This document shows positions 23,268-34,700 of a stretch of 64,000 nucleotides of DNA, piece after piece; the first letter of the stretch is position 1; the number at the start of each line of letters is the position of its first letter. The stretch is from Hyperoodon ampullatus (Eukaryota > Chordata > Mammalia > Artiodactyla > Ziphiidae). The stretch spans positions 42,378,338-42,442,337 of the forward strand of contig OX457061.1 of NCBI GenBank assembly GCA_949752795.1, read 5' to 3'. The notes beneath the pieces were generated by a model. The model was not told where the DNA came from. It searched no databases and saw nothing but the letters and a program-made list of their open reading frames with translations. A program made the position numbers and the translations under genes.

Positions 23268-25950
23268 TAAAGGAACACTAGCTCCTGACGGTGTGAGGGT
23301 TCAGTCAGGGCACAGGAGCTTGGTGCATGGTAGAGTAAAAAGAATATAAACACTGAAGTCTAAAAGGCTGTGGTCACGTTGTGAATAGGCCGGTAAAGCC
23401 ATGTTACCATAAGCCTATGACTACTCTTTGAACCTCAGTTTTCTAACTAACTCACAAATTGTAGAACTGCGAGAAGACAATCAGACACAAGTACTGAGTG
23501 CTCAGCCCAGTGGTTACACAATCAGTAGAAGTTTCCTTCCTTCCTCTCCCATCTTTGTATCACCAACACTGCCACAGACCTACCCACCACTAGCTATATC
23601 TCCTTTTGAAGGAGATACGGATTTTTTTTCTTCTGAATAATCCAGACCTGATTTCTCTCCATCACTGCCCTGTGTCCAGTGCTGGGAGAAAGGACTTCAT
23701 CTGTGCTGGGCTGCTTGGCAAGGAGAGAGGCAGCAGCTTCCTGGTGTCTTTTGGGGGTTGGGTCTGTAAAGGTGAAGATGGCCTAGAGATGACTTCTAAA
23801 AGCCTCAGGTAACCCTCAGCTTTCAGTTGCAATGGGAGGGCTGCAGGTTTTAGGTGGTAGCACATGAGCCCAGGGATATTCTCATGTTCCTGATCCAGTG
23901 AATACTCAAAGGCCTCTTGGGAAGTTCGATCCCAGGAAAGCCGTGGGGGGCAGGGCTGTGGGGAACCTAAAAAAGTCTAGAGTGCAGCATTTGATGATTG
24001 TGGAGATGAGAAGCAGGCAATGGGACCTAAGAAATGGCTGGGAGTTGGGTATTAAGTTTTCATGGGAAAAGGGGCGGCTGAAACTTGGAAGTAGGGAGAG
24101 GAAGGAAAGATGGGGCTGCTAGTCTCCATGGCAACAGGGAGGGGAGCAGAACTTTCCATCACTCAGAGGGTGAGATTAGTTGAGGGAAAAGTTTGAAACA
24201 TGTGGCCCATCCCCAGATTGGAACATGGGGGAAGCAGACTACCGAAGAGAAACATGGGATGATTTCAGGAGTGTGAAAATAACAGCAGGACACAGTCAAG
24301 CAGAGAACTGAAATTGGCACTTTCGGGCATACTTGAGATTCTTTGTGTTCTTGAAAAGAATCCAGATGTTTCTGGATTCTTCTTGATGCCAAGGAAGACA
24401 GACAGCAAAGTAGCCAGGAGATTGCCAACTGGGGGGAAGTAGTGGACCACCCACAATGAAAATCTCCTGGGAGTTGCAGCTAGATCCCAAGAGGGATGCA
24501 TGATGCCATCATGTGTAGTAGGATTGGTCCAAGCTGGCAACAGCGAACCACTGGAGATGGACTAAGCTGACAGAACTAACCACGCGTCCATGAGTCTCAG
24601 ACCTCAGCATCAGATATCCAGCAACAAGGCAAAGAACAGAGCCTAGAAAGACCAAAGAAGCAAGAGGACCCCCTCAAAGAGCCTGTGGATATGTATCTAG
24701 GGACACTTCTTTCCAATCATATGACTCCAGATCATCACATCTCCAGATAGCATGCAGCGGAAGTGGAGAAGGAAATCTGAACAATAGGGCATATATCCAA
24801 GAAACCAAACCATCAAAGATATGATTTAAATTAGCAAAGACTTGAGATATGTTAACTGGCAAGTTAAATTTTTTTTTTCCATAGTTCCCAGAGGGAAGTA
24901 GAGCCCCAGAGTAACATTAGCTCAAATTTAGGAGGAAAAAAAGTATATTCATCTAAGCGAAGTCTTAAATTTTCAATTTCAGGACATTTTTTACCTTTAC
25001 CATATTTTTCAACACTTTGAAAACAGGGACTGTGACTATTTCTCTCATATATCAGGCACATATCAGGAATTCAACATCTGTTGAAAAAAATGAAACGGAT
25101 GAATGACCCTAAATAAATGGCTGACTCTGGAACAGCACAGTCTAGGTTTTAACTCATAGCATATACTAGCTCACTGACTTTCCTAAGGTTTGAAAACAAG
25201 CACTGGAAACAGAATTATTTTACTTTACACAACTTCTTAGGTCATAAATATAAGGTCCTGAAATAATTTAAACTAAGAGACTTTGCGGCAGGCAGAAACG
25301 GGATTCTGTTTGCCCTCTGTAATTTGTTAATGAACTCTAACGCAGGCAGCCCCATATTTCTGCTCCAAATTGTTGGAAATATGTCTGGACCATGACGCAA
25401 TCACTGCAAAGATTCTGAGAAAATCAGTATTCCCTCCAGTGACATCCAAAAAAGAATCAAACCAAACTTTTCAACTGGATTTTATGAACTCCATGACCAA
25501 TTTATATTCCCATTACAGTACAATACTGACAGAAAGAGGTATCTTACCTGTCAATATCTTTTGATTAGTATTGCATCTTGTTTTAGAGAGCCTCATTTAT
25601 CCTCAAGATGAATCTTAAAAATACATTTTGAATAGAAGTTAGGCTTTGGGAAACACATTGAAGAAAATGCAAATAAAAAATATTTTAAACTCTTAAAAAG
25701 ATGTGTCCTCTACTGCTCCCCTAGAACTCTAGACAGTCAAGACTGACTTTTCCTAAACCGGTTGTTCCAGAGTTACTCGGCTGGGTGTGGTGGTGCTGCT
25801 CTTCCATATAATAAATGTAATAATGTATCATCACACTCCCTTTGGACTCCATAAAAGGCCACTGTCTGCCTGTCAGATTACTGGCTTGTCATGTATTTTC
25901 AGAACCAAAGTATCTAGATAAAGCATTGTACAAAAGTTGTACCTACCTGT
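23268..25950. other. Intergenic, mostly unrecognised
   Basis: An L2 end scrap lies at about 24,990-25,115 ('aacagggactgtgactattt'). Several 60-100 codon frames exist on both strands between 23,428 and 25,061 but none resembles a family or has splice support. Confidence 0.5.
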
Positions 25951-25959
25951 TTTAAATCA

Positions 25960-26195
25960 CCTTTAGTATAGACAGTGGTTAAGAACAGACTCTGCCTCAT
26001 TAGGGTTTGGATTCCAGCGGTTCCATTTACTTCACCATAAACGCTATTTCGCCCACCATCTTTAAAAGGGGGATAAATGCTATTCTCCTAGTGGGACTGT
26101 TGTGAGGATTAAATGAGTAATTATTTGCAAAGCCCTCAGAACGGTGCCTGGCAACAGCCAGTACTAATGTGATCATTTTAAGACCATTATCCCCA
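25960..26195 (+). repeat. MIR SINE relic
   Basis: 'gacagtggttaagaacagac', 'gtgaggattaaatgagtaat' and 'agaacggtgcctggcaacag'. Sense. Confidence 0.75.
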
Positions 26196-26880
26196 CAGAA
26201 TCTCATGGATTTAAATTTAAATACCCTTAAAGAGAAATCAAAACTGCTGCATTTTCTCAAAGCTCCCTAATTTTATTAGTTGCTCGAGGCTTTCCAAGCA
26301 TTTAGAACACGGCAGATAGCAAGGAAGGTAAAGTCAATGGAAAAGAAAGAGAGAAGAAAGGAACCCAGTTGTTTGCTAGTTGCATTAAAACATTCTCCGT
26401 TTGAAAATTCGAATATGAATGCCCTCCTTGGTCATCCTTTGCGTTTACACATTTTCTGCGAAACCAGATTTTGTTTTTAAGAGAAACAAATCCGTACACA
26501 ATCCAAGAAAAAAGCATAGCATTTCTTTCTCTGAGCCATACTGTGATCTGGATGAACAGCGGAGGCTTAAAAGCTAGGGTCGGCCATTAAGACCTCACTG
26601 AGACTTTCAATCACTCGAATTATCAGAAAAACAGCACGAGAGCCACGAGGCCTCAGACCCACGCTGAACTTGCCCTGGAGGTAACCAGGAGCATCCAGGG
26701 GCAAAGCGAGCCTCCGAGCCGACCTGGGCACGCGGCTATGCCACGACCGCGGGCTTCGCTTCTCTCGCAGAGAACCAGAGGCTTCCTCCGCACGCCTCCC
26801 CAGTGCTTTTAAAAGCACAGGAGAGAGAGGAGCCCAGGCGAAGACAGCTCCGAGCGAACAAGAGCGGAGAGCCTGCACTC
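26196..26880. other. TUT7 upstream flank
   Basis: AT-rich to about 26,640, then rising GC and CpG into the island. No repeat or gene recognised. Confidence 0.6.
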
Positions 26881-27640
26881 CGACCCCAACCCAACGCCCA
26901 ACACGCGACTCCCGGAAAATGCGCCCGCGAGGCGGCGGCGGCGGCGGCGGCGGAAACGGGAGCGGCGGGGTGGCGAGAGTTTCCGGCGTGCGCGGCGGAG
27001 CGCTCGAAACGGGGCACTGCCGAATTCCAATAGCGCACAATGAGACAGCGCTGAGCGCCGGAAGTGGGGCTGGAGGAAAACACAGAGAGGGAGCCCGGCC
27101 GGGACAGGAAGAGGCGGGGGGCCGCGGCGGAGATGGTGAGTGCTCACGGGCACCGTTTCCCCCCGTGTCCCTGTCAGACTCGCGTCCGGGGAGGGTCTTG
27201 GGTGGGTTCTCCGGTCTGCACAGTCGAGGGTGGGCCCGGCCCGGGAGATACGTTGGCTCCATCCTCCGCCGGCCTCCTCTCCCCAGTTGCGAGGTCCAGG
27301 GAACCCCCGAGCCGGTGGGGCTGAGCTCTCGGGCTCTCTAGTCCGCGTCTTCACTTTGTGTCAGACCCTGCGGGGGCTGGAGAAGAAGGGATCTGGGTGG
27401 AGGCACTCGGCCTCAGCCCCCTGTCCGGCCGGGGAGACCCCGGAACCCTTTCGAGGAGGCAGGTCACTTCCTGCTTTCTGATCCCCGCGGTGGCTTCTTG
27501 GCCAGGACTGCGGAGACGCCTCCTGTTTCTCCGCCTCCGACCCAAAGGGTGGAAACCGAGGCAGATCGGGGGTGGGGCGGTCCCATGGGGATCGAAGAGG
27601 GAGAATTGCTGTTCGTGACAAAACCAAACTTGTTTGAGGT
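26880..27640 (+). promoter_or_regulatory. TUT7: CpG-island promoter of TUT7
   Basis: GC- and CpG-rich block standing out sharply from the AT-rich flanks. It contains a CCAAT box (27,027-27,031), an ETS-type site CCGGAAGTG (27,058-27,066), a (GGC)n run at about 26,930-26,953 and GC boxes near 27,110. No TATA box is placed to suit the exon. This is the usual TATA-less housekeeping promoter layout, so the start site is probably dispersed within about 27,035-27,100 (inference). CpG density continues upstream of the CCAAT box to about 26,700, so divergent transcription is possible. Confidence 0.85.
27065..27135 (+). other. TUT7: TUT7 exon 1, 5' UTR (start site approximate)
   Basis: The 3' end is fixed by a strong donor (GTGAGT from 27,136) that pairs with the acceptor before 28,196. 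The 5' end is only an estimate from the promoter boxes. The last three bases are ATG, so splicing creates an upstream start codon whose frame continues into exon 2 (see findings). Confidence 0.7.
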
Positions 27641-28267
27641 GGGAGGATGAGGACTGGGGGCGTTAGCTTGAGTTGTCCCTTGGTCAGAAAGCCAGCCTCA
27701 CTGACCAAAGCGGAGCCTTGGTCGGGAGCCCTCCGTAGCCCAAGAGATCGAAGCCTGTCGTTCTGAATAGTCGCAAGCGGAGTCGAGGTGCCGGGGTACG
27801 TAGAAGGGACTGAAAAGTGGAGTTGAGAGATGTACTGCGTTCACAAAGTTTCGGTTACTTTGTAGTAACACTTAAAAGTAATTGCCAGCTTGTTTTTAAA
27901 AGACTGGGGAGTTCTCTAAAGTATAGGCTTGGAGTGAGGTATTTGGTTTTGGGGGTTTTTTGGGGGGGTTCTGAAGAAAAGAGCTTTTGTTATATCTATA
28001 TAATATCTATGAAGAATATTATAGAATTAAGCCTCCTAACTTCTAGCATAACGCACTAATTATTGGAGCGTGATGGAAATTAGGAAAAGAAGGGTTTCTT
28101 ACAAGCTTTTGAGCATCTGTGCAATAAATGTGTGGTACTTTGTGAACTTAGTATGATACCTTGTTATAGTTTGTCTCCAAAATGCCTTCTTCCAGGTGAA
28201 GAGTAAGAAAATTGAAGTCAAAGACCATGGGAGATGCCGCAAAACCTTATTTTGTGAGGCGTGCTAA
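27133..28267 (+). other. Overlapping upstream ORF across the exon 1/exon 2 junction
   Basis: The ATG at 27,133-27,135 closes exon 1. Joined to exon 2 at 28,196 it gives 24 codons and a TAA at 28,265-28,267, 38 bases past the TUT7 start at 28,227 and in a different frame. G at -3 and G at +4 make a favourable context. If the mRNA is spliced as drawn, ribosomes would meet this ATG first; regulation is inference. Confidence 0.6.
27136..28195 (+). other. TUT7 intron 1
   Basis: The first 500 bases are still CpG-rich and belong to the promoter island. The rest is AT-rich with G runs near 27,950-27,970 and no recognised repeat. The acceptor is CTTCTTCCAG. Confidence 0.8.
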
Positions 28268-28746
28268 AGAGCGAGGGACTACAGATGATGAGGATTTCAG
28301 AAGGGGTCACCCCCAACAAGATTATTTAATAATGGATGATTATGCTAAAGGCCATAGCAGTAAAATGGAAAAAGGCCTTCCAAAAAAAAAAGGAACACCA
28401 GGGAACTATGGGAATACCCCCAGAAAAGGACCATATGCTGTTTCTAGCAATCCATATGCATTTAAGAACCCAATTTACAGTCAACCCGCTTGGATGAATG
28501 ACAACCACAAAGATCAGAGTAAAAGATGGCTATCTGATGAACTTGCTGGTAATTCAGACAGTTGGAGAGAATTCAAACCTGGACCTAGAATTCCTGTTAC
28601 CAACCGACCAAGAAAAGACTCTTTTCAAGAAAGTGAAGATGGGTATAGGTGGCAAGATGGAAGAGGGTGCAGAACTGTAAGACGACTATTTCATAAAGAC
28701 CTGACAAGCCTCGAAACTATGTCAGAAATGGAAGCAGGAAGCCCTG
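28196..28746 (+). CDS. TUT7: TUT7 exon 2 (5' UTR end, start codon, codons 1-173)
   Basis: Thirty-one bases of leader precede ATG at 28,227. It codes for the polar, basic N-terminus rich in Lys, Arg, Ser and Asn with the recognisable stretch NPYAFKNPIYSQPAWMND, which I match to TUT7 rather than the paralogue TUT4. No folded domain is evident. The last base is the first position of a codon completed in exon 3. The frame stays open for 22 more codons past the donor, to 28,814. Confidence 0.95.
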
Positions 28747-31700
28747 GTAATGTTTCCAACTTGTCAGGTTACAACCCTGATGTCAGCAATGTCTTTTATT
28801 TTTCATTCAAATGAGTTTTATTATTTTCAGCAATGCAGTTCCAATTTTTCATAGTTTCTGCTTATTTAATGCGATTATTTTAAGAATTGTAATCATGTTA
28901 TTTGGGCAACTTCAATATGTTGCATGTATTTCCCTTTAAAAGTTTACTTTGCCACAAGGCTTATTTTACTTTAGTAAAACTATATTTCCCATTGGTACTT
29001 TTTACAGAAGAGGGTGATGATATCCCCCTGGGGATATACCGTAATTTCTGAGGGGTATGTATGTGTTTTCTAAATTATGTATTTTAATTTTGTACTTGAA
29101 TAATGAATGTATCTATAATATAAATGACAGAATATAAAACTTAAAAAAAACTTATTCTATATAAAAACATGATGTAGACTGCATATATCTCCTGCTACAG
29201 AGGGATATGTGTCTTTTGTGTGGAGCATCAATCTCTAGAGAAGGATAGTGCAAGATTTTTTTTCTCAAAAGTGAACATGGTAAACAGGTTGAAAAACATT
29301 GTTTAGAAAGTCAGAAATTCAGATAAGATAAAAGCTTGTCCTTTTAGTTTCAGTAAAACCAAAAGCCTTCTTAGCACCCTATGTGCTTGATAATAATTGC
29401 CCCAGAGTTATTATTTATACCTTTCTCTAAAAGGTGAATAGATTTTGTCCATGTAGCAGAAGAACAGAAGAATCAACCAGCCTCGTAAATCTTTAAGCTA
29501 AAAAGAACTTGAAGGAATTGCAGTGCTCTGTCATGCTGTGTCAAAGGTAGAATCACAGTTTTATTCAATACAAAACAGGTAGCTGTGTCTCTGGAGAGGT
29601 TAAATTTATCCAGACTTGTTTATGCAGAGTGGTAGATGAGGAAGTGGAACTGAAATCAAGTACTGTGCTGCTCTGGCCATGAACTCGGCCTGGAATCTGA
29701 CAGAGGGAACTGAACACGTATTCATAATTTCTGGCCTTTCGATTCTAAAAGTTTGTGTATATTTAAGTAGTTCTTTATTACTGTGTCCAGGCGAGACATG
29801 GACATTCTAATTTAGTTACCAATTGTTGGTCTTTCAGAAAAGAAAAAGTTGATCTTAAGCAGCATTACCAAAAGAAAGATTTATAGGTCAGAAGTTTGCA
29901 ACCAGATAGATATTAAAAGAGACTGTTTGCAGACCAAAAACCTCTTATTCTATATTCCTGTCTAGTCTTAAAAGCAAAGCTTAAGTGATTTTGAATAGGA
30001 CCTGCATTTTTACTATCTTTTTGTTGAAGTAAATCCAAAACTCCTGTGTTTGCGATATATGAAATTATATTTGTGTGCTTTCAGTTTCCAAATGAAGGAC
30101 TGTTCAGTTTCTATCCCTTGAAAAATCTTCATAAAGAAAATATTAAGCTTTGGCATAACATTGCTTACTGTAGCGAGAAATTCAGTTTAAAGTATAAACT
30201 TTACACTATACTCAGAGGATCCTAAAAAGGATCTCACTAAAGGGACTGAAATTTTCCTTAAATCAAACTTATATCTTAATAAGGAAGGGTCTTATTAAAT
30301 GATGCAAGAAGATGTAATGAAAATTATCTTAGAGTTGCTTTGTTTTTTAATACTAACTTTCTATTTTTCAGTTCTACTTTACTTCCCCTACTTCATTCCT
30401 CATATATCCTAGATTGCCAATTTAATATATTTGGGACAATGCCATTAATGATCTTAGCTGGAAAATATCCGCTCAGATGCACTTGTCCTTTGTGAATGGA
30501 GTAATGGACCATATGCAAATAAAATATGAGAAACTTGGAGTACCGTATATAGAAAATTCATATTACTACAAAAAGCCTGGGATGAGCCAGGTAGTTTTCC
30601 TCTAAGTAATTATGGGAATTTTTTTAGCAATACCCAGCTTTGCCTTTCTAGATTCCCTCCAATGAGATTTTAACTGTTTTTACCATGCAGGCCTATGAAA
30701 TTCAGTTCAGAAGTTTGTATTGCCTTGTCAGTTCCTGCCTTTTTTTTTAAACAAAGTAAGGGGTAGGGAGTTCTGGTCTATTTTAGATGTGAATGGGTTT
30801 GCTACAAGAAGGGATTTTTCTTATACTGTTAGATAGAAAGATGAATTTCAGAATTCCATCCATGCTCTAATCTCTGTTTTAAATCCCTTTATTGGATTTA
30901 GTCATGTGTCCCTGGACAAGTTACTTATTTTCTTGGACCAGCATGTTCCCTATCTGTATAATGGGGATAATATTAGCATCCATGACAGGATCACTGTAGG
31001 GATTAATCTGAGGCAGTGCACATAAAGTGCTTACATTGCATCTGTTGCATGAGAAAATACTCAGTACTGGTAGCTGCATTTATTGTCATCACCAGACAAT
31101 TTGTGCAGCCATCCACTTCTGTGTATAAAATAAGGAGTTAACTGTGCTCTTTGGAGGGAAATTAAAGTCACTAGTTCTAGAAAAATGATAGCAAATATAG
31201 TGAGAAGCCTTTGTGATCCAGAGAGAGGAGATGAAAAAAGGAGTTTGGTTTCATATCAGTTTTTGCTTTGTGAACTAACGATGGACTTCTCTGATGATGT
31301 TGCACATGTTAGTGTAAATCTTTAACGAGTGTTTGCCTAAGAAACTTTGCCCTGAAAACTGAAGTCAGGTGCAGTTATTTAGAGTTTGTATTGATAAGCA
31401 AAATACATGAGAATAGACACACCTCTGAGTTAAAAGAATTGCTTATCTCAAAGGTTTATGGGGACCAGGAGCACTATCCTTAATTGGGCATAGGGGGAGT
31501 GTTAAAAAGCAATAGACCATTTTTGACTACTTACCTTTTAGTATTCTATTTGTCCCATTTTGATTGCTTTAAAAAAAAAAAAACAACAACTGTATTTGTC
31601 CTAATACTTGTTTAATTTTTTTAATTGCTGCTGTATTTGCAGAATTTCATTATATTCATCTTAGGGTAGTTTGAGTACAGTGCTTGCTGCTTTTCCTTTA

Positions 31701-34700
31701 GAGCTGTTGGCGATAGCTATTTTTAAAATTAGAGGTCCTATACGTCCCTTTCCTGACATAATTTCTTTTCAGTCGACTGATTCATCATACTTGCTATACA
31801 AGTAATGAGTTCCACTGAAAACTTGACATGACAGTTACCGCATGCAGAGCATTTCAGTAGGTTTATATTTTCAGAGAGTACTTTTTGGTAAGCCATTTAA
31901 AAACTATTCAGTCCACTTATCACACTTTTAATTGAGGAAATGAATTTCATTTTACTCTTATGTGGTACTAGTAGCTTCATTTTCAGAACTTGATAGAAAT
32001 TACCAAAGCTATTAAAAACAATTTTTTGTAGATCAGTTCCACAAGCATCTTCAGTTTTACTGAAGTTGAAAAGTTATAAGTTTAAAAAAGGAATAGATTC
32101 ATTTATTAGTTATAAGGACTGTAGAACTAACAGCAGGGTTTATAAACAAATGTATTAGTCTGTACTTGTAGAAAACTTTTATTTCAACTGCTAATTGTTT
32201 TTTTCCTTTGAAATGTGCTCAGTGTGCAGGCCGTTCAAAGAAGCTAAAATGAAAGTAAAGATAAAATGGGTAATAGTTATCCTCAGTAAATACAGTTTTG
32301 GCTTGGACTTCTTGATATTAATGTGGGGGAGGGCCCAATTATGTGAATGCTAAATTTACAATTTAGTGACGGATTTTCACTCCAGATAAGAATGTAGTTG
32401 ATTTCTGAGTTCTTTGGAGATAGACTGTCCATCTTTGCTCCACTGAGACTGTTCACTTATAAAAAATGAAAACAGATGTGGATAGTTTTCATTAGAATAC
32501 CAGGTATACTTACAGGTCTACTAGGAAGCGTTAGATACATGTACATTATATATTATGATATATTAATCACATTAGAATTACAGGTGTACTTCAAAGGATA
32601 ATTTTTACTATTGCTTGAGTATGCTCAGCAGTATACCAGGAAGAGATGATAAAATCGCATTTTATGGTTGAAGTAGAATTCTTTTAAGTTTTCCAAAAAG
32701 ATGGTTTCTGTGGATTGGTGTATCCAAATGTGAGGAGCTTAAGAGTATTTAAGCATTTTATCCATGGGAGAGGTATACCTTTCCTTTTGCTCTGTGTTCA
32801 GATGTCATTCAGATATCACATGATTTCATTAATAAATATGTAAGTTCTGCTTTTTACTCAGAGTGGTGTTATTCAGTATTGCCAATAATATTTTCCCCCT
32901 AACTTAAGAAAACAAGAAACAGAGGTCCAGACCTAGGAAGCCACGGAGGACTAGAAATGAGGAAAATGAACAGGATGGAGACTTGGAAGGCCCTGTGATT
33001 GATGAGTCTGTGCTTTCAACTAAGGAGCTACTGGGCTTACAGCAGGCTGAGGAGCGATTGAAAAGAGACTGCATAGACAGGCTGAAAAGGGTAACAGCCT
33101 TTATTTGTTAGTTAAAATCCTTATTTTGGCTTAATCTGTTAGTAATTGGGAACATGTGCTTTGATGAATTATATATCCTACTTTGGTATTTAAGCACTAC
33201 AAGTCAAAAGTGATACTGTTTGATTTAATAGAATTACTTTTTTTTTAAGAATTACTTTTAAAAAATGATTATTAGCATAGTGATAAAGAGTGATAGTACT
33301 ATATTAACGGTTTTTAAAGTGAATGAGAAATCATCTCCTGGCCAGTTTTTGTTTACCTGTATTTTGTGTCTCTACATCTTTCTCTCTATATGTCTCTATA
33401 AATATGTGCTTATGTGTATGTCTCTACAATTCTCTTCAAATTGTAGCGACCGAGAAACTACCCTACAGCAAAGTACACCTGCAAACTCTGTGATGTTTTA
33501 ATTGAATCCATTGCATTTGCTCATAAGCATATCAAAGAGAAGAGGCACAAGAAAAACATTAAGGTAAGTTTACTATAACCCAAACAAATATGTTTGCTTG
33601 TCAGTTATTACTTGTCATCTTTATGACTTTCCTTAAGATTATGGTATTAGTAATTTTGCTACTTATATTGCTGAATTTATTTTGACCAAAATATTTTATA
33701 CTGGTCAGATATGTTTGCTGGGCAGTCTTGTGAATTTCCTTAGGACAGTATCAGGATGAATGAAGCCAATGGTAGGACCTAGATATATGTCCTTAGGCCA
33801 GTAATAATAAAGTAAATAATTTGCCATTGCTGTTTCTAAAGTTCTTTCTTTACACTTTTTCCTTATTCCTGTCTTCCCCCTATTATGACTTTATGTGCAT
33901 AAAGAAGTGTGTGCGTGTTTGATAAGATGAAGACTAAAACAGCTAAAGTGAGAAGGAGGGCTAAGAAAAATATTCCAGAATACTGTACAGGGTGTTGTCT
34001 CTGTGAATGGTAGAAGGTAAAAACTGTGTGAGTCATTTTTAATCTCAACATTGATCCTAAAAGGAGAAGCAGGAGGAAGAGTTGCTCACCACGTTACCCC
34101 CGCCTACACCCTCCCAGATAAATGCGATTGGTATTGCCATTGACAGAGTGGTACAGGAGTTTGGCTTACACAATGAGAACTTGGAACAGAGACTAGAAAT
34201 TAAACGTATCATGGAAAATGTGTTCCAGCACAAGTTACCAGGTATTTTCTAGATTTGTTTTTCTTTCTAGCTACCTAAAAGTACCCCATTCATTTTTCCT
34301 ACCAGTAGTAATTTTTGCCTAATAGAAATTGATTTGCCATGTCCTGAAGCTCTCAATTTTATTGTATGTTTTTGTTTCTCCTGGCTTACCCTAAGGTAAC
34401 AAAGACTTTTACATATGTTGTCATTAACCTGTCTTCATTGTGAGTTTCATTGTGTCTGTCCATTTACATGTCCCATATTATTAGAGCACCATGGGACTCT
34501 TGTATATCTGTTTACCTTTCTATTTATTTATTTACTTTCCACCTCTAAGTTCAGTTTCTTTTTTTTTAATTGAAGTATAGTTGACTTACAATATATTAGT
34601 TTCAGGTGTACAACATAGTGATACAGTATTTTTTATACATTACAAAATGATCACCACACCTTTCTGCCTATTTACATTGACACAATATTTTGAGTTAAAA

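Noticed and set aside
26567..27262. 231-codon reverse open frame over the CpG island
   Set aside because: Pro/Arg/Ser-rich low-complexity product with no family resemblance; GC-rich islands commonly give long antisense frames by chance.
26919..27341. 140-codon forward frame starting with a poly-Gly run
   Set aside because: It arises from the (GGC)n tract and crosses the exon 1 donor; not consistent with the TUT7 transcript.
28212..28814. TUT7 start five codons upstream at TTG (28,212)
   Set aside because: The ATG at 28,227 has a good context and gives the family's N-terminus; TTG is not a plausible start here.
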